DNA of 64,000 bases, taken from the NCBI RefSeq assembly GCF_003335085.1, contig NZ_QPEJ01000018.1, positions 901,488 to 965,487 of the forward strand, written 5' to 3'. Positions 56,880-64,000 of the stretch are shown here, one piece after another. Within the stretch, counting starts at the first letter, position 1, and every line of letters starts with the position of its first letter. Position numbers and translations under genes: made by a program. This stretch comes from Polaribacter sp. WD7 (GTDB lineage: Bacteria > Bacteroidota > Bacteroidia > Flavobacteriales > Flavobacteriaceae). The notes under the pieces are model-generated. The model was not told where the DNA came from and did not search any database. It worked only from the letters and a program-made list of their open reading frames with translations.

Positions 56880-58223
56880 ATGAAAATAATAAAACTACTA
56901 CTCTTTAATACCTTAATTATAAGCTCGCTTTTATCTTGTGGAAATAAGAAAAAAGAGAATACAAGTAAAAGTGAAAATACAGCAGAAGCTCAAACGCCAC
57001 CAAACATTGTATTTATATTATCAGATGACCAGTCGTGGACAGATTATAGTTTCATGGGAGATGAAAATATAGAAACTCCAAGGATAGATCAATTTGCAAA
57101 AGAAAGTTTAACTTTTACTAAAGGTTATGTACCTACTCCTTTGTGTTCTCCTTCATTGGCAACTATAATTACAGGTTTGTATCCTAAAAATCACGGAATT
57201 TTAGGGAATGATTACGTTTATAAACGTGTAAAAGGAGACCGTAAAGCAACTCAAAAAAATAGAGCAGAAGCTTATAAACCTGTCATTGCTGCTTTTGAAA
57301 AGCAAACGACACTTCCAGACATGTTGAAAGAAAAAGGTTATTTGTCTTTTCAAACAGGAAAATGGTGGCATGGTAACCACAAAATTGGAGGTTTTGATTA
57401 TGGTATGACACATGGAGACCCGAAACGAGGTGGTCGTCATGGGGATTATGGTTTAGAAATTGGTAGAAAAGGTTTAGATACGATTAATAATTATGTAGAC
57501 TTGGCAATAAAAGAAAAGAAACCTTTCTTTTTATGGTATGCACCATTTTTACCGCACAGACCTCATAATCCTCCACAACGTTTATTCGAAAAATATAAAA
57601 AGAAAACAGACTCAGAGCACTTGGCAAAATACTGGGCGATGATAGAGTGGTTTGATGAAACTTGTGGACAATTATTCGATTTAATTGAAGATAAAGGCTT
57701 AACCGAAAATACGTTATTTGTGTATGTATGCGACAATGGATGGAAACAAGATCCTAATAAAAGCGGTTATATGAAAGTATCTAAACGTGCACCATACGAT
57801 TTAGGAATACGCACTCCAATTATGTACAAATGGGCAGGTAAAATAAAGCCCAAAATGGATACAGAAACTGTTGTAAGTAGTATAGATATGGTACCAACAG
57901 TTTTAGCTGTTTTAGGTATAGAAAAACCTGAAAACTTACCTGGAATTAGTGTTTTAAATAAAGAAACATTGGATAAACGAGAAGGAATTTTTGGAGAAGT
58001 ATACGCGCATGATTTCGAATCTATAGAAAAGAGTATGTTTTACAATATGGCTATTTTTCCTCCTTACAAAATTATCGTTCCAGATCCAATAAGAAAAAAG
58101 AAAGAAAAAGTACAGTTGTTCAATATTAATGAAGACCCATTAGAGAAAAATAATATTGCAGATCAAAATCCAGAAGTGGTAGAACAACTAAAAAATAGAA
58201 TTAAAGAGTTTAGGTCTAAATAA
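56880..58223 (+). CDS. Type I sulfatase with atypical CSPSL motif, lipoprotein
   Basis: 447 aa, shorter than its neighbours. The lipobox is LSC (Cys20). The metal motif is ILSDDQSW and the modification site reads C-S-P-S-L (Cys89, Leu93), where the canonical Arg is Leu. The rest (IITGLYPKNHGI, YVCDNGWKQ, KRAPYDLGIRTPIM) is intact, so the fold is sound. Sulfatases with Leu at this place are, I believe, found in some planctomycete groups, so it is likely an active variant, but formylglycine formation depends partly on that Arg. It starts 2 bases after the PL25 gene. Confidence 0.87.
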   Translation: MKIIKLLLFNTLIISSLLSCGNKKKENTSKSENTAEAQTPPNIVFILSDDQSWTDYSFMGDENIETPRIDQFAKESLTFTKGYVPTPLCSPSLATIITGLYPKNHGILGNDYVYKRVKGDRKATQKNRAEAYKPVIAAFEKQTTLPDMLKEKGYLSFQTGKWWHGNHKIGGFDYGMTHGDPKRGGRHGDYGLEIGRKGLDTINNYVDLAIKEKKPFFLWYAPFLPHRPHNPPQRLFEKYKKKTDSEHLAKYWAMIEWFDETCGQLFDLIEDKGLTENTLFVYVCDNGWKQDPNKSGYMKVSKRAPYDLGIRTPIMYKWAGKIKPKMDTETVVSSIDMVPTVLAVLGIEKPENLPGISVLNKETLDKREGIFGEVYAHDFESIEKSMFYNMAIFPPYKIIVPDPIRKKKEKVQLFNINEDPLEKNNIADQNPEVVEQLKNRIKEFRSK

Positions 58224-58229
58224 ATTGTG

Positions 58230-59744
58230 ATGAAAAAAACGTATTTCTTGCTGTTAATAGGAGCGCTATTTTTAGGTGCTTGTTCGTCTGAAAGTAAAAA
58301 AGTAAAGGTTAAAAAACCAAACGTATTGTTTATCGCTGTTGATGATTTAAACAATATGATAGGTCCTATTGATAATTTTTCAAATATCAAAACACCAAAT
58401 TTTGATCGATTAGCAAAAATGGGAGTAACCTTTACCAATGCCCATGTACAAGCACCACTTTGTGGTCCTTCGAGAGCCTCTATAATGACAGGTTTACGGC
58501 CTTCTACAACGGGAATTTATGGAATGACACCTGATAACGAAATTAGAAGAGAGGGAAATCCTGCAACTAAAGATATTACGTTTTTACCAGAGTATTTTCA
58601 GCAAAATGGGTATCATACAATGGGTATTGGAAAGCTGTTTCACATTCACGCTCCTAAAAATGTATTTCAAGAATCTGGAGGACGTGTAAAAGGTTTTGGA
58701 CCTTACCCTAAAGAACGTTTTGTTTGGAATGGTTTTGGAAAAGGAATTAAGGGAAAACACGGAAGAACAAGTACAGACTGGGGAGCTTTTCCAGAAAACG
58801 ATACGTTAATGCCAGATCATCAATCTGTAAATTGGGTTAAAGAACGTTTACAGAAAAGTTATGAAAAGCCTTTTTTTATGGGCTTAGGATTTTTACGTGT
58901 TCATGTACCTTTGTATGTGCCTCAAAAATGGTTCGATTTGTATCCTTTGGATAAAATTGAAACACCTCCATACAAATCTGATGACTTAAATGATATTCCA
59001 AATATTGGTTTACAAATTAACGATTTACCAATGATGCCATCCACAGAATGGGCAAAGGAAAGTGGAGAGTGGAAAAAAATTGTGCAAGCCTATTTGGCAT
59101 GTGTCAGTTATGTTGATTATGAGTTAGGTCGTGTTTTAGATGCTTTAGAAAGTAGTAAGCATGCAGACAATACCATTATTGTTTTGTGGTCCGATCATGG
59201 ATATCGTTTAGGGGAAAAAGGTACGTTTGCAAAACACGCACTTTGGGAAACAGCTACCAAAGCACCATTACTATTTGCTGGTCCCAATTTACCGAAAGGA
59301 AAGAAAATTACTGCACCTGTAGAAATGTTGTCTGTTTATCCAACCTTGTTAGAATTAAGTGGATTACCTGCATATAAAAGAAATGAAGGAAAAAGTTTAG
59401 TAACGATGATGCAAAAAGATGAGGGGTTACAAGATGCTTATGCCTTAACTACTTTTGCGATGAATAACCATGCTATAAAAAAAGATGGTTACAGGTACAT
59501 ACGCTATGAAGATGGTACAGAAGAGTTTTATGATCATAGTAAAGACCCGAATGAATGGTATAATGAAGCTAGTAATCCTAAATATAAAAGTAAGTTAGCA
59601 ACTTTAAAAGCGTTTTTACCAAAAGAAAATTCAAAATGGGATGAAAAGTCAAATTACACGTTTCAACCTTATTTTGTAAATCAAAAAAAACGTATTAATG
59701 GAGCAGAAAAACAACCTTTAGAAGTAATTGGAGCAGATAGATAA
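58230..59744 (+). CDS. Type I sulfatase, iduronate-2-sulfatase-like (S1_7 type), lipoprotein
   Basis: 504 aa from the ATG at 58230; a GTG directly before it is also possible. The lipobox is GAC (about Cys18). The metal motif is IAVDDLNN, the formylglycine motif C-G-P-S-R (Cys78), followed by 'GLRPSTTGIYG' and 'WSDHGYRLGEKGTFAKH' as in iduronate-2-sulfatase relatives. It belongs to the same subgroup as 36487 but is in a different operon. It starts 6 bases after the CSPSL sulfatase. The following GH43 begins immediately after its stop (TAAATG). Confidence 0.88.
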   Translation: MKKTYFLLLIGALFLGACSSESKKVKVKKPNVLFIAVDDLNNMIGPIDNFSNIKTPNFDRLAKMGVTFTNAHVQAPLCGPSRASIMTGLRPSTTGIYGMTPDNEIRREGNPATKDITFLPEYFQQNGYHTMGIGKLFHIHAPKNVFQESGGRVKGFGPYPKERFVWNGFGKGIKGKHGRTSTDWGAFPENDTLMPDHQSVNWVKERLQKSYEKPFFMGLGFLRVHVPLYVPQKWFDLYPLDKIETPPYKSDDLNDIPNIGLQINDLPMMPSTEWAKESGEWKKIVQAYLACVSYVDYELGRVLDALESSKHADNTIIVLWSDHGYRLGEKGTFAKHALWETATKAPLLFAGPNLPKGKKITAPVEMLSVYPTLLELSGLPAYKRNEGKSLVTMMQKDEGLQDAYALTTFAMNNHAIKKDGYRYIRYEDGTEEFYDHSKDPNEWYNEASNPKYKSKLATLKAFLPKENSKWDEKSNYTFQPYFVNQKKRINGAEKQPLEVIGADR

Positions 59745-61070
59745 ATGGTCATTTATAAAACCAATTTCATTAAAACAAGTGTTGCTATTTTTTACATGTT
59801 TTTTTGCAGTATTGCTTTTGCTCAAAATCCAATTTTAAAAGGTCTTGGTGTTTCAGATCCTCATGTAAGGGTTTTTCAGGATACAATTTACTTATACTCT
59901 GGCCATGATGCTAATCCAAAAGATAAAACTTGGGTAATGAAAGACTGGCGTGTGTTTTCGTCAACAGATTTACGCCATTGGTCTTTACAGGGTACTATAA
60001 GCCCCAAAGACAACTACATGGATGATAATAGTACAGATTGTTGGGCGAGTGACGCTGCAACAAGAAATGGGAAGTACTATTTTTATTTTTCAGATAGAAA
60101 AAGGGGTGTTGGAGTAATGTCTGCTTCATCTCCTACAGGGAATTTTAAAGATGCTTTAGGAAAACCTTTGGTGGCGCCAATGCACGACCCAACAATTTTA
60201 ATTGATGATGATGTAGAAAAAACACCCTATTTAATATACGGAGATAAAGAAGGAGGAGGATTTCATATTACAAAATTAAATGATGATATGATTTCTATTG
60301 CAGAGACCCCAAAACCAATTCAAATTAATGGAGAAGCTTGGGAAAATGCACCACATTGGATGGATAAGAATTATCTCTTTAAACATAAAGATTGGTATTA
60401 TTTAAGTTGGGGAAGAGATTATGCTGTTTCTAAAAATATTTATGGTCCATACCAATGTTTTGGAGGGGTTGGTAAAGGTTATAATTTAAATGAATTTGCT
60501 CATGGAAGTTTTTTCAAATGGAAAGGTCAGTTTTATCATATTTGGTGTTATTATATCAATAAAGGCTATAAGTTTAGAGAGTCTATTATAACCTATTGCC
60601 ATATCGATGATAGTGGAAAAATTGTAACAGACACGAACTTTTTAGATCAACATTTTAGTAACGGAGTAGGGCAATACAATGCCTCTTGGGAAAAAATTGA
60701 AGCAGAATGGTTTTATGAAAAATCATCAACAATAGAAAAAATAGGGAGTGAAAAAGATGGATTTGTACTGTCAAATATTAAAGATAAAGATTGGGTAAGA
60801 TTTGCGAATTTAACTTTTGATAAAGCATATCAAAAACTAATAGTAAATAGTTCTTTTAAAGGTAAAAAAGGAACTTTAGAAATACGAACTAAAAGTCCAA
60901 AAGGAAAGTGTATTGGAAAACTAGAATTAACAGCTAAAAATCAATCTAAAGTTTTTCAAAAAAGAGAACTTAAGATAGATCATGGTATTTCTAAAGAAGA
61001 TGTATATGTAGTTTTTAAGTCTACAGAGAATAGTGTTTTACAATTAGATTGGATAAAATTTATACAATAA
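59745..61070 (+). CDS. GH43 glycoside hydrolase with C-terminal CBM6-like domain
   Basis: 441 aa with a signal peptide ending FAQ (about residue 27). The five-bladed GH43 domain shows Asp38 (GVSDPHVRV), Asp148 (PMHDPTIL) and Glu200 (AWENAPHWM). The last ~120 residues (about 320-441) are a CBM6-like sandwich ('KDWVRFANLTF', ending 'VLQLDWIKFI'). Most likely it removes beta-xylose from ulvan oligosaccharides, in parallel with the GH43 at 30734, which lacks the binding domain. Its ATG touches the previous stop codon, so the two genes are coupled. It is the last gene of the operon. Confidence 0.87.
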   Translation: MVIYKTNFIKTSVAIFYMFFCSIAFAQNPILKGLGVSDPHVRVFQDTIYLYSGHDANPKDKTWVMKDWRVFSSTDLRHWSLQGTISPKDNYMDDNSTDCWASDAATRNGKYYFYFSDRKRGVGVMSASSPTGNFKDALGKPLVAPMHDPTILIDDDVEKTPYLIYGDKEGGGFHITKLNDDMISIAETPKPIQINGEAWENAPHWMDKNYLFKHKDWYYLSWGRDYAVSKNIYGPYQCFGGVGKGYNLNEFAHGSFFKWKGQFYHIWCYYINKGYKFRESIITYCHIDDSGKIVTDTNFLDQHFSNGVGQYNASWEKIEAEWFYEKSSTIEKIGSEKDGFVLSNIKDKDWVRFANLTFDKAYQKLIVNSSFKGKKGTLEIRTKSPKGKCIGKLELTAKNQSKVFQKRELKIDHGISKEDVYVVFKSTENSVLQLDWIKFIQ

Positions 61071-61378
61071 TAAAACAAGTAAATTTTTAGTAAAAAAGGT
61101 AACTAAATCATGATGTTATTTACCAAAACAGTATCAAATTCTTTCATAAAATTGTCTAGATTACAAAAAAAATCAATAATTTCAATGTCATAAATCATAA
61201 GCAGAATATTTTTAGTTAATTGGATACCAGAACCTTAATTTTCTGCTTTAATTTAAATTTTCTTATATCGAACTCAGTTAAAATAACTAACCTGTTTTGA
61301 AGTTATTTTTAAATTCTTAAAAAAAGCCCAAGAAAAAAATCTTGGACTTTTAAAAAATATATAGATGGTTTTATTAGG
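61071..61378. other. Convergent intergenic region, non-coding
   Basis: This is AT-rich DNA between the end of the PUL on the plus strand and the stop of the minus-strand gene. I see no gene. The only recognisable item is the hairpin at 61321-61354. Confidence 0.7.
61321..61354 (-). terminator. Terminator for the minus-strand gene, possibly bidirectional
   Basis: CCAAGA and TCTTGG pair around an A-rich loop, extended by AAAG/CTTT across one mismatch. Read on the minus strand, a T-run follows the stem, so it terminates the 61379-63448 gene. On the plus strand the T-run is weak. Confidence 0.75.
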
Positions 61379-63448
61379 TTAATTTTTCAACCATTTAAAG
61401 TTTAAGTTATTATTTGACGAACTAAGATTTACGAAGTAAATACCACTGTCTAAATTACTAACATCAATATTTATCAATTTATTAGATTGTGGTGCGTTTA
61501 TCAAACCTACAACTTTACCAGTAATATCATAAATACTAATTTTACTTACTGTTATGCTATTATTATTTACAAAGGTCAAATCGTTTTTTACAAGCGAGGA
61601 TTTTAAAGTAATATTATTTTTTAAACTCGTATCAATAATACTTTCGTTATCATTTACACCTTTTTTAGTAGAAGACTTAAAGCTAGTGGTCGTATAATTT
61701 GCATAAATATTATAAACCCAATTAGATTGAGCAGTATTACCCTGCCAAAAACTAGGCATAATACCATCAGACCATCCTTGATTAGAATTTATTCTACCAG
61801 GAGTTCCTGAATAGTACCTTACTTCTACACTATCTTCGTACACCCATGCTAAAAAAAGCCTTTGGTTAGCACTAACAGATACAGGTTGTTCTAAGTTAAT
61901 AGTTTGCCAGCCTGCAGAATTATTAACTGGTGTAATAGGTGTAATGCCTAACCTGTTTTGAGGTGTGGTACCACTACCATCATAAACGGCTAATGTCATG
62001 TCATTGCTACCACCTTCATGGTACATGGAAATACTGGTAATTTGTCCATCACTAGGCATGTCAATCGGCATTGCTCTTCTGTTAGATGCTGCTGCAGAAA
62101 CAAGGTCTCCTAAGTTTTTATAACCAACTCTTGTAGTAGTTGATGATCCTCCATTATTGTCAGAACCAGATGAAGGGGTGTAGTTTGCATAGATGTAATA
62201 GATCCAATTAGATTGGTTAGCAGTGCTTCCCCAGCTACTTGGCATACCACTAGACCAACCACTACCAGCATCTATTCTACCTGGGCTTCCCTGTCTATAT
62301 CGTATACCTGGATTGTTTTCATATACCCAAGCTAAAAATAAAGTTTCATTAGCATTGACCTGAACTGGTTGCTGTAGTTGGATAGTTTGCCAACCTGTTT
62401 GAGAGCTTACAGTAGTAACATCTGTTACAGCAATTCTATTATTGGGGTTTGTTCCACTTCCACTATAAATAGCTAACCTCATATCACCTTGCCCTGCTTC
62501 ATGGTACATAGCAATACTTGTAATAGTTCCATCTTCAGGCATTACCACAGGCATAGCTCTACGATTAGCAGAAGTGGTTGTTCGGTCTCCTAAATTGTCA
62601 AAACCAATTAAATTTTCGTTATTTGATCCGCCATTGTTGTTACCACCATTGTTATTGCCTCCAGTATTATTTCCACCAGTATTATCAGGGTATCCAATTA
62701 TATCTCTAAAAAAAGCGGTTCTATTTTGTAAATAATTGATTACAAAATTTTCTACATTAGCAGGTAATCTTCCTGGGTATTTTAGGTATGTGTAACAAAA
62801 AATGGCGTGTTCTGGCATATCTTCTATTTTTGTACCATCATCTAAAGTAAAATCTCTTGCATATTCAGTAATGTATGCGTTGTCACTACTTACTGCGTTT
62901 TGCCATGCAGCTGTTTCTTGATAATCTTCTTGATATCCGGCATGAACTGACTCATGAAACACGGTTTCTTCTAAATCGTTATTGCTGATACGAACATCCA
63001 TATTTTGAGAATATAAATTAAAGAATCTTCCTTTGTTCTCTGCATTCGCAGTAGTGTTAGGTCCTCCCCAGTGTATATTAATATGATCTAGGTTTTGCCT
63101 GTTTTGTACAGGCAACTTACCTAATCTAGGGGTTAATTTGTCTACCCAAGTTCTTGCTTGTGTTGCATTGCCCAGATCGCCGCTAACCCATATTGGTAGT
63201 ACTTTTCCTGTAGCAAATGTGGCTTCAAAAATATGAACCCCATCTTCAAATAGACCTCGTTTTTCTTTACTCGGCATTTCCACGTTATCTCTAGTTCCTA
63301 AATAAGATACACTTTGAAAGTCGTCAGGATCATCACTTTTAATAAAATCAATATCGTTAGACGTTATCGAAAACCGCCATAATGGATCTTGACCATAAGT
63401 GTTTGACCATAATAAAAGGCCTATTAGTATTATAAATAATTTTTTCAT
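61379..63448 (-). CDS. T9SS-secreted putative zinc metallopeptidase with two beta-sandwich repeats
   Basis: 689 aa with a signal peptide ending TYGQ (about residue 20). The N-terminal domain (about 21-252) has an HExxH zinc motif (HESVH, residues 165-169), then Glu195 in 'TEYARDF' and the acidic 'EDMPEH' (209-214), a pattern of metallopeptidases where a later acidic residue completes the site. An Asn/Gly-rich linker (255-278) leads to two similar ~145-residue beta-sandwich repeats (about 280-425 and 441-585, each starting with 'GDR/GDL' then 'NRRAMP' and containing 'TSI(A/S)MYHE'). The end is a T9SS type-A sorting domain (VSKISIYDITGKVVG, LDSGIYFVNL). The family is not recognised by name. It lies on the opposite strand and is likely separate from the PUL. 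Confidence 0.75.
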   Translation of the reverse strand: MKKLFIILIGLLLWSNTYGQDPLWRFSITSNDIDFIKSDDPDDFQSVSYLGTRDNVEMPSKEKRGLFEDGVHIFEATFATGKVLPIWVSGDLGNATQARTWVDKLTPRLGKLPVQNRQNLDHINIHWGGPNTTANAENKGRFFNLYSQNMDVRISNNDLEETVFHESVHAGYQEDYQETAAWQNAVSSDNAYITEYARDFTLDDGTKIEDMPEHAIFCYTYLKYPGRLPANVENFVINYLQNRTAFFRDIIGYPDNTGGNNTGGNNNGGNNNGGSNNENLIGFDNLGDRTTTSANRRAMPVVMPEDGTITSIAMYHEAGQGDMRLAIYSGSGTNPNNRIAVTDVTTVSSQTGWQTIQLQQPVQVNANETLFLAWVYENNPGIRYRQGSPGRIDAGSGWSSGMPSSWGSTANQSNWIYYIYANYTPSSGSDNNGGSSTTTRVGYKNLGDLVSAAASNRRAMPIDMPSDGQITSISMYHEGGSNDMTLAVYDGSGTTPQNRLGITPITPVNNSAGWQTINLEQPVSVSANQRLFLAWVYEDSVEVRYYSGTPGRINSNQGWSDGIMPSFWQGNTAQSNWVYNIYANYTTTSFKSSTKKGVNDNESIIDTSLKNNITLKSSLVKNDLTFVNNNSITVSKISIYDITGKVVGLINAPQSNKLINIDVSNLDSGIYFVNLSSSNNNLNFKWLKN

Positions 63449-64000
63449 TTTTATTTGATTTTGATTAGTTATTAATTTTACAAAACCTAATTTATTGTTT
63501 GAATAAATTTAAGAGTTGCATCATTCGAATACTAAAATTTAAATTTGGTGTTTTGTGGAAATTGTTTTTAACATTGCACCAATAAATTTTAAATACTAAC
63601 AATCTTATACTCCTTGTTTAATAAGGAATACGTTTTAGTATATTCAGAATTATTTTCAAATTGATAAAGTCACGATTGACATAGTAAAGTGCTTAAGAAA
63701 ATACATTTTACTAATAAATTATACACTTGTTTTAGGAGGAGGTGTAGTTCTCTATCAAATTTTAAAATACCTTTTCTAATCGATTATAAAAAGTAGTTAC
63801 TCAAAAGTAATTACTAAAAGATAGCAATAAAAGTTGATTGCATTAATAAATTGAAAAAAAACCATTGAAAAAAAGAATTTTGTATTATACTGAAATAGGT
63901 TGACCTTTTTTTGATGATTTTCGACACGTTCAATCTATTTTTTTCAGCCGTTTAGAAGGCAAAAAAATAGTTTGAACTCGGTTAGTTCTTAAATTTTTAG
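63449..64000. other. Non-coding region upstream of the minus-strand gene
   Basis: AT-rich DNA without a convincing coding frame on either strand. It should hold the promoter of the metallopeptidase gene; I could not find a clear TAnnTTTG on the minus strand or a copy of the PUL operator motif. The inverted repeat at 63928-63977 is the only marked structure. Confidence 0.6.
63928..63977. repeat. Long inverted repeat
   Basis: GTTCAATCTATTTTTTT (63928-63944) and AAAAAAATAGTTTGAAC (63961-63977) pair with one mismatch in 17, around a 16-base loop. It could be a terminator-like hairpin of a gene to the right of the window, or part of a repeated element. Confidence 0.75.

Noticed and set aside
1..64000. 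tRNA, rRNA, CRISPR arrays, insertion sequences or prophage genes
   Set aside because: I saw no cloverleaf-like sequence, no regular spacer/repeat series, no transposase or integrase and no terminal repeats around the PUL.

Overview
The window is AT-rich DNA from a marine-type Bacteroidetes, most likely Flavobacteriaceae. This is indicated by a SusC/SusD pair, a hybrid two-component regulator, lipoprotein-type CAZymes and sulfatases, type IX secretion (T9SS) C-terminal sorting domains, and promoters with the Bacteroidetes -7 element TAnnTTTG. Almost all of it is one polysaccharide utilization locus (PUL). The enzymes fit the green-algal polysaccharide ulvan (sulfated rhamnose, glucuronic/iduronic acid, xylose). 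They comprise two GH78 and two GH106 rhamnosidase-type proteins, a rhamnose mutarotase, PL24-like and PL25-like ulvan-lyase propellers with catalytic residues at the expected spacing, a heparinase II/III-like lyase, a PL8-like lyase, GH39/GH43 (xylosidase-type) enzymes, two GH2 enzymes, a GH5, and eight sulfatases. The substrate is an inference from gene content.

Layout: 1-5028, tail of a T9SS cargo gene, then sulfatase, heparinase-like lyase and DUF1080 lipoprotein. 5178-6851, GH39 with its own promoter and terminator. 7099-14398, sulfatase-GH5-GH39-like-GH2 operon. 14725-19357, SusC-SusD. 19735-20538, a T9SS-secreted protein of unknown function. 20745-23621, rhamnose mutarotase and the PL24-like lyase. 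23776-24042, a tiny secreted T9SS remnant. 24273-37953, GH78-GH78-nucleoside-hydrolase-like-GH43 and four sulfatases. 38076-39116, GntR regulator. 39244-43305, hybrid two-component system (HTCS). 43404-61070, GH2-PL8-GH106-GH106-PL25-sulfatase-sulfatase-GH43 operon with almost no intergenic space. 61379-63448, on the minus strand, a secreted HExxH putative metallopeptidase. 63449-64000, non-coding with a long inverted repeat.

Proposed working: surface and secreted lyases (PL24, PL25, PL8, heparinase-like) cut the polymer, SusCD imports oligosaccharides, and periplasmic or lipid-anchored sulfatases and GHs strip sulfate, rhamnose, xylose and uronic acid. The HTCS senses an oligosaccharide. Seven transcription starts carry a shared motif (consensus NNAYANNNCAGGAT). 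In six of them a -7 element lies exactly 25 bp downstream, which makes a good candidate for the HTCS operator. Unsaturated-uronyl hydrolases (GH88/GH105), which the lyases would need, are not in this window and may lie to the left, where the first operon continues.
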